A DNA stretch of 64,000 bases from positions 26,452,572-26,516,571 of the forward strand of contig NC_054708.1 in the NCBI RefSeq assembly GCF_016097555.1. The letters run 5' to 3'. The notes below the pieces were generated by a model. It was given only the letters and a program-made list of their open reading frames with translations. It searched no databases and was not told the DNA's origin. The position numbers and the translations under genes are program-made. Positions 19,801 to 31,800 of the stretch are shown piece after piece; within the stretch, counting starts at the first letter, position 1, and the number at the start of each line of letters is the position of its first letter. The stretch is from Gigantopelta aegis. Its lineage: Eukaryota; Mollusca; Gastropoda; Neomphalida; Peltospiridae.

Positions 19801-22800
19801 AAATTAAAGGAAGCCGAGTTGTCTTCAGTTTCCTGTTAATAAATGGTTTCCAGTGAGTGTCGTGTGTAAAACGGCGAGAAATATGAATTGAGGAATGCAC
19901 TATATACAGTGTTCTGTTGGTCGACTGGTGTGATATCGGGCGAGAAATCTCGTCTGCAGTAGTCAGAAGGTTACGCTGATGGGCGGAATGTAGCCCAGTG
20001 GTAAAGCACTTACTAGATGCGTGGTCGGTCTGGGATCGATCCACATCGGTGTGCCCATTGGGCTATTTCTCATTCCAGTCAGTGCTCCACAAACATCCTT
20101 CCTTCATGCTTAAGCCAACCAGTGCCCCACAACTGGTATGTCAAAGGCTGTGGTATGTGATCCCATGGTACTAATGGGGGGAAAAGTAGCAAGTTTCTTG
20201 TCTAAGACTATGTCAGAATTATCAAATGTTTTACATCCAGTAGTTGATGATTAATTATAATCAATGTGTTCTAGTGGTGTCGTTAAACAAAGCAGACTTT
20301 TATCTTTTATCATGCTTAAGGTTCCCTTCGTTAGTCCTGTTGGATTATTTCTCCAGTCATATATATTGGCGGACGACAACCAAAACTGGTTTTGTTCATT
20401 CTTTTCAAAAAAGGGATGGGGGATGTAGCCTAGTGGTAAAGTGTTCGTTTGATGTCATTCATGTCGACAGGCCCATTGGGCTATTTCTTGTTCAAGCCAG
20501 TGCGCCACAACTAATACATAAGTATATCGAAGGCTTTGTATGTGTTGTCCTGTCCGTGGGATGGTACATATAAAAGATCCCTTGCTACTAATAAAAATAT
20601 TTAGCTGGTTTCCTCTCTGCAAGTCAAAATGACCATATGTTAGACATCCAATAGCCGATGGTAAATAAATCAATGTGCTCTAGCAGTGTTGTTAAACAAA
20701 CAAAAAACAAACTTTACTTTAATTAAATTTTTGGAATTAGAGCCATAGATGGAGATTGTTTTCATTTGAAATATACTGATGGAAAAAAAATAAGGGAACA
20801 CATCGAATTGTCGACCAAATTTAATTCACAACTAGCATAGTAATGTCTATATTTCATACCAAGTTGTAACGTGGGATTGAATGTCTGTACTGTTGAATGT
20901 GCTGCCTATATATTCATAGTCAATTTCTGACAATATGAATAGATTTTTGATGCAGTCATTATTTCTTATTGCTATCTGTGTGATCCTTTATTTCTTTCCA
21001 TCAGTATACTTCTTAGGCTGTTATTAAGTGAATGTGTTTGTATGCCTCAGGCGCCACTGTACCATGTTCCGACACTAGAACAGTTCCACGGCGCGGGCCA
21101 GCAGCTACAGCTGGGCATTGATGGGAGCATGCAGTATGTGAACGCAGGACTCGCTCTCCAGCTGTGTCGCGTCTTCGTTGACAGAACCAACAAAGGTCAG
21201 TACAACTGAGTCGTCATAAAACCAGCCTCGGTGGTGCCGTGGTTATGCCATCAGGTTCAAGACTGGTAGTTTCTGGGTTCGTATACCAGTACCGGCTGCA
21301 ATCCAGTGACCGTTATCACAAAACGATGTAAGCATAGTTAAGCAAGTAAATAGTCTTTGACTGAAACCAAATTTTGTAAGAACAAACGGTACAAACAATA
21401 AATTTAAAAATGCATATATATTGTTTTCTGCGTCCTTGATCTGTCTGTCGTAATGGCGTAAATGTCTACGTGAAATTAATTCCAAAACATTTAAATGTAT
21501 CACACGTGTTAAAGGGCTAGCTGTAATGTTTTGCAAAACTGTCTCCAGATTTAGTGTGGAGGTGACATGTAGCCTAGTGGTAAAATGCTCGCTTTATGCG
21601 CGGTGTGTCTGGGATCGATCCCCATCGGTGGACCCATTGGGCTATATCTCTCGTTCCAGCCAGTGCACCATGACTGGTACATCAAAGGACGTATATGCTG
21701 TCCTGTCTGTGGGATGGTGCATATAAAAGATCCCTTGCTACTAATGGAAAAATGTAGCAGGCTTCCTCTCTTAAGACTGTATATCAAAATTACCAAATGT
21801 TTGATATCCAATAGCCAATAATTAATAAATTGATGTGCTCTAGTGGTGTCATTAAACAAAACAAACTAACTTTTGTAGTCCCATGCAGTTATTTCCCATT
21901 TTAGCCAATGCTCCATGTAATACATCAGACGTGGTGAGATTCACATTGTCAGGGCTTCTAGATTATGGTAGCCCCACTCCCATGGCTAGTGATATTCACT
22001 GTTGGGCTAGTAAATAACTGCTATTGCCATGTCCGACGGCTAGTGAAAAAAAACAAGAGTCAAATGTTGCAGTTAAGTCTATTTTGTAAATATGAATATC
22101 CTGACCCCACCCCAACCCCCAATGTTAGTGTTTTTAAGCTCTATCTCCCTCTTTAGGTGACATATCTGATTATTACTATTATTTAGTAAAATTGTATTAA
22201 CTTAAAATAAAGTAGGGCTAGTGAATTTTTAATTGTGGCAAGTTAATTGTTTTAATCACTGATCCCATGGCTAGTGAATTTTATAAAAATTGTAGAAGCC
22301 CTGCATTTGTCTTCAAAGTAGAAAACAAAAAGAAAAAAGTTTGTTTTGTTTAACGACACCACAAGAACACATTGATTTAGTAATCATCGGCTATTGGATG
22401 TCATACATATGGTCATTTTGACACAGACAGAGAGGAAACCCACTTCATTTTTGTACGCACCATCCCACAGACAGGATAGCACATACCACAGCCTTTGATA
22501 TACCAGTCATGGTGCACTGGTTGAAATGAGAAATAATAGCCCAATGGGCCCACCGACAGTAATTGATCCCAAACCAGTCGTGGTGCACTGGTTGGAATGA
22601 GAAATGACCCAATAGGTCCACCGACGGGGATCGATCCCAAACCAGTCATGGTGCACTGGTTGGAATGAGAAATAATAGCCCAATGGGCCCACTGACAGTA
22701 ATTGATCCCAAACCAGTCATGGTGCACTGGTTGAAATGAGAAATAATAGCCCAATGGGCCCACTGACAGTAATTGATCCCAAACCAGTCATGGTGCACTG

Positions 22801-25800
22801 GTTGGAATGAGAAATGACCCAATGGGTCCACCGACGGGGATCGATCCCAAACCGACCGTGCATCAAGTGAGCGCTTTACCACTGGGCTAACTCCCTTTCC
22901 CCACTCCCTTTGCCTCCTCCCCTTGCCCCCCTCAAAGTAGAAAGATAAGAGTAGTGTCTGAATATATAAGATGCTGAAATGTCATTAAAGTGACACATCC
23001 TAGTTTTAAACACTACAAAGTATTTTTTTTTTATTAAAGCCATTTTTGATAATTTAGTTAGAAGTACTTATGTTTTATGTACTTATTATTTAGAATATTC
23101 ATTTTCGTACACCTGAAATGGTTGTGGTCATCCAGGTTTTTGTAATGCCCTAAAATAACATTTTTCATAATTCTAAAAATACACATTCATCTGAGAAGTA
23201 ATGGTCATCGAGTCAAGCTCTAGTTATTTTTAGACAATATTTCCCCGTTTAAATATCACAGACGTTAACTTTTCTGTGGTATGATCTTATCCAAATATGT
23301 TGCAGGTTTGTAAATTGTGTAATTTTTACATGCTGAAACTTGGGTCTGCTCCTTTAATCTGTTGAATCTTTTTTGTTTTTGTTTTTTTAATTCAATATGT
23401 TTAACAGTTTGAATTGTGACTTTCCTTAAACGTCCATGATCTTGTTTCAGTACATCAGTATGCGTTTGATGTATCGTCTGTCCCCGGTGTCAAGGATATC
23501 CCTACCTTACCTGTGTATCGGGTCAATCCAGACATAGTTGAAGGTGATTTTTACGTTGTTCTTTGTATAAAAGTATTCGAAAAAAAGTACTTGTCCATTT
23601 GCCTGACAATTGAAATTCTGCCCGGACAAGTAAAATGTACCTCAAGGGTTGTTCCATGTACAAGTAAAAATGTTCAGTGCAGTTTAATTTTGACCAATCA
23701 AAAGTACGTTCTTGTACTTGAATAAAAAAAAAAAATTATTTGGACAAGTGAAAATATTGCTGGACAAGTAGATTTCTCGGTGTACTTGTTGAGTGGACAA
23801 GTAAAAAGTAAATCATTCTGCTTATTTCTATTGGTGTATAATAAATTATAACATTTGTTTTATTTAAAAGCATGACCCCACTGGAACACATTAATTTATT
23901 TATGATCTGCCATTGGATGTCAAGCTGGTATATAAAAAAACTATGGTATATACTGTCCTGTCTGTGCAACTAAAATATATTTTGCTGCTTATGGAAAAAA
24001 TGTAGCAGGTTTTCTCTGAAGACTTATCAGAATTATCCAGTAGCCAATGTGCTCTAGTTTAAAACATTTGACAAAGTTTAAGACAAAACTTTTATAACAA
24101 TGTTCATGGAGGTTAAGAAAATTTGTTTAATGTCACCACTAGATCACATTGATTTATTAATTGTCAGGTATTGGATGTCAAACATTTGGCAATTCTGACA
24201 TACTGACATATAGTCTTAGAGAGGAAACCCGCCACATTTTTCCATTAGTAGCAAAGGATCTTTTATATGCACCATCCCACAGACGTGATAGCACATACCA
24301 CGGCCTTTGATATACTAATTATGGTGCACTGGCTGGAATAAGAAATAGCCCAATGGGCCTACCAACGGAAATCGATCCTAGATCGACCACACATTAGGTG
24401 AGTGTTTTACCACTGGGCTATGTCCCACCCCAGGAGGTCTTTCTGGCCCATAGTTAGGGACAGGACGTAGCTCAGTGGTACAGCACTCGCCTGATGCGCG
24501 ATCGATCTAGGATCAATTCCCATCGGTGGTCCCATTGGACCATTTCTCGTTCCGGCCAGTGCTCCGCATCTGGTGTAACAAAGGCTGTTGTATGTACCAT
24601 CCTGTCTGTGGGATGGTGCATATAAAAGATCCCTTAGTGCTAATCGAAAAGAGTAGCCCATGAAGTAGCGACAGCCTGTTTCCTCTCTCTATATCTGTGT
24701 GGTCCTTAACTATATGTCCGACGCCATATAACCGTAAATAAAATGTGTTGAGTGCTTTGTTAAATAAAACATTTCCTTCCGGTTCTAGTTAAAGTGAGTC
24801 TTATATTTGTTACAGGTCTTGCGAACTGTTCGTGGCCCGGCAGAAATCAGACGATCCGTCATCATGGACTGACGTATTACCTCGATGGGGCTCACACTAA
24901 GGAGAGCATGCAGGTTTGTCTCTGCCTTGTATGGCCGATCTGTGGGTTACCATTAAATGAACTGTTAAACCGGTGGTCCCTGATTACACAATGTATATGT
25001 AATGGGTTACCATTTAAAAAAAAAAATGTTTTGTTTAACGGCACCACTAGAGCACATTGATTTATTAATCATCGGCTATTGGATATCAAACATTTAGTAA
25101 TTTTGACCTATAGTCTTAGAGAGGAAACTGGCTACATTTTTTCATTAGTAGCAATGGATCTTTTATATGCTCTATCCCACAGACAGGGTAGCACATACCA
25201 CAGCCTTTGATATACCAGTCGTGATGCAGTGGCTGGAACGAGAAATAGCCCAATGGGTTGACCTAGGGGATCGATCCAGAGTTCAGCAGAAAAGACACTT
25301 GATAATGTTTTGCAGTTGTTTTCTTTTTCCTTTCATTTTTATTTTATGCCGGACGTTAAATAGCACAGCATGTGATAGCATCCTGATTAAGTGGGGGCAT
25401 AAGCAAAAAGATAAGAAAAGAAAACAAAAACGAAATTCTCACGCAAAACTGTAACCTGTGAATGATGTTGCCATTAACCACGGTTGTCACTTTTAAAATA
25501 AATATGTTTTATTAGGTTTTGTTAACATTTGCTTTACATTAATTATTATTACTTTTTTGGGGTTGGGGGGTTCATTGTTTTCTTTCTTTCCTTTAATCAT
25601 AAATAATCTGTTACATGCAATATGATACCATAGCCATGGTAACGTATAAAAACAGAACCACTACAGAATATCAGGCACACTTCACTAGGACCAAATGTGG
25701 ATTTTATTCAGTTTAGAATTAAGTCATAAACTAACATGCACACTGGGCCCATTTTATTTTCTCTATCTATTCATTGCAAATTGATGAATGCAAGACAAGT

Positions 25801-28800
25801 GATTGGGACATTATGATTGTTTCAGATATAACGTGAGACTGCAGGTTTAAACAAATTTATTATCCATATAGTTCAACATAACCGACTTAATAATTATACG
25901 AAGCACACGTGTAGTAACAAGTGTGATGATGTAATTTTGGAAAGCGACGTCATAACATTTTCTCCAATCCTAGTTCAGACTTTCCATGTGAAATATGACA
26001 TCATTTTGTCATCTCCTTCTAGTTGTGGTTGAAACATTTTGAAATGGTCCTTGTTATTCATAAAAAAAAATAACAATAATAATATAGATAATAAAGAAAT
26101 TATTACACTTGAGTGTGTATCGTAGTGACTTCACGAAACTCGTGTTAGGATTTTTGTATTGCCCGACACACAAGCTCGTATAATAATCTCTGTCTACAGC
26201 CCTCAATCCCACCCACCCCATATTTCACTTATTCATAATGATACATTGTTACTCCATGTGTAATGATCCTGGAATTTTGTAAAAATATCCTGGAATGTCC
26301 TGGAAATGTCCTGGAATTTGGTGAAGCTACAAGTGTATGAACCCTGTATATAATATATAATTGATGGTATTTTATTCTGAAAGATTTGAGATGATATATT
26401 TTGTGAAATGGTTTAAATGACATAATTATATTTTGTGATTTTTTTAATTGCAGCAATGCGTAGAATGGTTCTGTGACAAATCTAAGAAGGAGGCGGCCAC
26501 AATTAAGTAGGTATTATGACTCGAAATATGAATACTATTTACTTCAAAGTAAAGTTTTCACCTAAAGTTTAGGTGGGTGTTTTTTTAAATATTTAAATAA
26601 AACATTTTAGACAATTATATAAGAAGGATCAGCTCAGGATGATCAGAAAATTTCACCAAATCATCTATTAAACTTATTGAATATTCGGCCCATTTAAAAC
26701 TTGTAGATATTGGATAATCATCGCCCGTGTGGAATCATGATAAGGGCAGAACCATTATATATGCTAGGACAAATGGGCACACAAACCAACTTTTGAAAAG
26801 AACACCTCTGTAAACAGGGATGTGATTCTTCAGCTTTTTATCTGATATCAACTTTTTTTGTGTGTGCAAACATACAGTTATATATTTTCACAAAGTAGAT
26901 TTGATTTGATCTGATATGCTGATAAATGACCTTTATTCAGGTGTAGTAAAAAGGTTTCAGCTGTTTTAGAATCATTTCAGCTCGTATTTCTTAATCGCTA
27001 TCACATCCCTGTATAAATGTTTGGTATTTGTGCAATTAAAATTGTAAAGCAATTGTTTTAATAGAAGGATCTTTGAATATTGGGTGGGTGGGGGTGTGTG
27101 CAGATTCTCTCGGTCCCTTCCTTTAGATCCATCCTTGCATACACATCCGTGAAACAAGTGTGCGTGTGTGCTTATATCCTCCCTACTGAGACAATACATA
27201 CCGTATATCGCTGTGTATTAGCCGACTCCATGCATTAGCCGACCCCCTAGTTTCACCCTCCAAATCGGCTTTAAAATTATAGACCTTGTATATAAGCCGA
27301 CCGCCCTATATAAAACTAACCAAGTCAGATGTCTGTGTGGTCTACAAAATGACAAAGTACATCTACTTTCAAACGTCATTTGTCACAGCAAACTTATCCG
27401 GAAGCAGTAGCCGATTTCTGTTTATAGAAACGGTGTCCGGTTAATTTATTTCTCGTAAAATATAAGTACCAAGATAGCGAAATATACCTAAACATTCTTG
27501 ATTGCAGCCACACGTTAAAAACACAGTGACTGTTTGCATTGTTGATTGTGCTAATCGGTCTTTTCATTACTACATGTAGTTATACCCTACCATACCCAAC
27601 CACCCGTGTCGATTAATCCCAAGCCGACAAACAAAACAAATGAAGCTGAACAATTAACGTGTTCACCGGTTTAGTAAGCAGTTTTGTAATGACACGTGAC
27701 CTGCGAAGTTTTCCGAAATTGTTTTGATCGGTCACCATTTATTGTTGTTTAAACAGATAAATATTACTAAATAACTTTTAAACACCAACATTTATTAAAG
27801 ATGAACATATATATACAATTTTAATATCTTTTATTTGTAATAGCTTGTGTTAAAATGCAATATTGAACCTTTATGAAAGCGGAAATGCAGAGCACAATAA
27901 TGACAATAGATCGAGTCAAGCCGTGACGTCACTATTCTAACTTTACATTTCCAATAAAATGTTGACTCCTTAGATAAGCCGACCCCAGCCTTTGACTTGA
28001 TAAATTTTGTATCAAAAAGTCGGCTAATACACAGCGATATACGGTACACTGGATTGGATTCTGGTGTATCTCATGAAGTTAACGTTAACAGGGTTCGTAG
28101 CAGTTTTTAAATTCATTGAAAGTGTTTGAATTTAAAAAAAAATATTTTTAGGTCTTTGAAAGTCTTTAAATTGTAATAAAAGTCTTTAAATTGTAATAAA
28201 AGTCTTTAAATTCTCATAAATCATAGCCAAAGCAATGATGATATATTTTACAGCTGCATGCACTTGATATTTTCCAGTTACAAGGTTTAATCTGTCATGA
28301 TGCATGTAAAAAAGATCAATTTTTTTACCATGGACCGCTACGTAAACAAATTGATTTGGTATTTTTATCGCATTCTGTTGTCTTTGACCGCTGCATAAAA
28401 GTCTTTGAATATGTTTGGTCTTTAAGGCTATGAACCCTGGTTAAAAATTTAACCAACATATCGACACATATCGGCAACTTTTAATTGATATGTAAAGTAT
28501 CAATTGCCAATACATTAAATAAAACTACATACTATTGTAACACATTCATTTTATGATTTATAGTAGCACATTCTTTGTTGGTGACATTTATATATTATTT
28601 TCTTTGTAATTTTTTTCTCTCCAGAGGTCGTGTCTGCAAGGTTCTTATATTTAACGCTACCGGTGATAGAAATATTTCTTGTCTTCTGTCAATACTAAAG
28701 GTAAGTAATCATAAAATAGGTCGGGGAACATTCTGTTTTCAAAATTTTAATTAGCAATATTTCTAATCAATTGAAAATTATTACCAATCACTGTTTAATG

Positions 28801-31800
28801 TTTTAACATTGTGTAGCAATCTCTGAAACTTGCGTAATGAATCGCGACGCGATACTGAACAAAATGTTCCTTCTAGGTTATTATATAGAGAATAATACAT
28901 GAGTGACCATTAGATACCATTTATCTGACGAGTTGTTTTAAAATGTATATAACAAGCAAAAGCGAGATTGATATGTTTTTAAACAAGTTGTAAGTTAAAT
29001 GGTATCTAACTGACACAAATGTATTATTCTATTTCTTACATATCCTAAAAAAAACAGGTTTTAAGCAAATTTTAACATCTTTTTCGACTAAAAAGTTATT
29101 TACAGCCCTTTTACTTGTAGCTAACTGACGCGTCATGGCCAAATGATTGTCAGGTTAACTATACATCACATTGTAATCGATTTTGATTGTGCTGTTTTTT
29201 CATTGGATGTATGGCATTGGTGACCTGGTCCTCACCAAGGAGCTGCCAGTTGCATGTATTGAAATTGTTAACACACATACATGTGTTAACAAGTATGTGT
29301 TGTCAAAAATAATGAAAGATGTTCTTCTCACCAACGGGTGTGTAAGAAATTGCATATTAATGAGGTTAAAGGGGCAGGATTAGCTCAGTGGTAGAGTGCA
29401 TGCCTGAGATGCAGTGGGTTGCAGGATTGACTTCCCTCAGTGACCTCTGTCTTCTCATCCCATGACGAGGGATCTTTTATATGCACTATCCTACAGACAG
29501 GATAACACATACCATGGTCTTAGATATACCGGCTCGAACAAGACATAGCTCAATGGGCCCACCGACAGGGATCGATCCTAGACTGACCACTGGGCTACAT
29601 ACCGCCCCCTGATGGTATTGTTTATCATGTTGTGGGTATCATGTAGCCATATCATTCCGGGGCGGGACGTAGCCCAGTGGTAAAGCATTCGCTTGATGCT
29701 CGGTCGATTTGGGATCGATCCCCGTCAGTGGGCCCATTGGGCTATTTCTCACTCCAGCCAGTGCACCACGACTGGTATATCAAAAGCCGTGGTATGTGTT
29801 ATTCTGTCTATGGGATGGTGCATGTAAAAGATCCCTTGCTGCTAATCGAAAAGATTAGGCCATGAAGTGGCAACAGTGGGTTTCCTCTTTCTATATCTGT
29901 GTGGTCCGACGCCATATAACTGTAATTAAAATGTGTTGAGTGCGTCGTTAAATAAAACATTTCCTTCCTTCCTTCCTTCCATATCATTCCATGCTGAATT
30001 AAGTCAAGCTTTTTTATGTACACCAAACCTGGTGCTTATAAAATCGTGAGTCTGTGTAAACTTTTTGCTGTATACCCGTAATGAACATGGCACCAAAATG
30101 GATATAATCCAAAGCTCCATTATAGTAATGTTTGAAAAACAGTTTTAAGTTTTTGCTGTTGAATAAGTGGCGTGGGATTGGGGTGCTTGGATTTCTTTTA
30201 AATGTACATTCTTTCTAGTATGTTTATTATTATTTTCTTGTAGACTGTTCGTTTCAATGGAGTTGTCTTCTGTCCTAATTTGGCATTCAGTGGTCCAACC
30301 AGCAACACACCTGGTAAGTGGTATGGGCAGTAGTATTGATGTTAAAATTGTAGTAACAGATGAACCATAAAAAGAGAGAGGGGGAGGGGGGTTGCCTGTA
30401 CATGTATTGATAAGTGGTATGGGCAGTAATATTGATGTTAAAATTGTAGTAACAGATGAACCATAAAGAGAGAGAAAGTGATTGGCTGTATGTGTATTGA
30501 TAAGCGGTATGGGCAGTAGTATTGTTGTGAAAAATTGTAGTAACAGATGAACCCTAATGAGAGAGAGAGAGAGACAGAAACAGAGAGAGGGAGGGAGGGT
30601 GGGTGGGTGACTATACATGTATTGGTAAGTGGTATGGGCAGTAGTATTGCTGTTAAAAATTGTAATAGCAGATGAACCATAAAGAGAGAGGTTGGCTATA
30701 CGTGTATTGCTAAGTGGTATGGGCAGTAGTATTGCTTTCAAAAATTGTACTAACGGATAAACCAGAGAGAGAGAGAGAGAGAGGGTGGTTTGGCTGTCTG
30801 TGAGATCATACATATAAAAGATCCATTGCTACTAATGGGGGGAAATGTAGCAAGAAAGAAGTGTTTTATTTAACGACGCACTCAACACATTTTATTTACG
30901 GTTATATGGCGTCAGACATACGGTTAAGGACCACACAGATTTTTTTTTTTTAGAGGAAACCCGCTGTCGCCACATAGGCTACTCTTTTACAACAGGCAGC
31001 AAGGGATCTTTTATTTGCACTTCCCACAGGCAGGATAGCACAAACCATGGCCTTTGTTGAACCAGTTATGGATCACTGGTTGGTGGAAGTGGTTTACACC
31101 TATCCATTGAGCCTTGCGGGGCACTAACTCAGTGCAAACTAAATAAAATGGAATATTCTAAAATTATCTGAACTGAATCGGATAATTATGCCTATGTGGA
31201 TTCTACATATTTATGTTTATGAAAATGTGTAGGACAGTTCTCTCTCGATTCCGATGGCCCCCTCGAACACTCCCATTATTTTGTCAAGTTTTAGTCCCTA
31301 AATTTTACTTATATTAACACTAAAAAGTACCTAAAAAGCCCCTAAATTTAGGTTTGAAATTTCTGTAAGAACCATGAGTGAAATGTGGCATTGCAACCAT
31401 GATAATTCATCTTTAGTGGTACTGGTAGATGGTCACATGATGTAAATACGATTTAAATATAAGTGATGTCATTAGCCAAAAGACTAGAGGAAATTGGTGA
31501 AGGGGTGGACTCGTGCATTTTGTGTTTAGTTTTGTTTCACAGAATTGATATCTGCTTGTGTACTTGTAATTGCATACTTATATACGTTTGTTTCAACAGT
31601 CAAGAATATGGAACAAAAATAGCTTTGTTTTGGCTGTTCAACACCCAACTCCACCCAACTCCACCCCTTGTACACGCACCTGCATATTATCATGGGGCGG
31701 GACGTAGCCCAGTGGTAATGCACTTGCTTGATGCGCAGTCAGTTTGGGATCGATCCCGTCGGTGGGCCCATTGGGCTATTTCTCGCTCCAGCCAGTGCAC

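Noticed and set aside
22413-22882. Repetitive ORFs with recurring FQPVHHDW
   Set aside because: Translations of the tandem SINE heads.
29375-29450. Functional tRNA gene
   Set aside because: A- and B-box-like motifs are present but a paired acceptor stem and anticodon arm could not be drawn; a SINE head is more likely.
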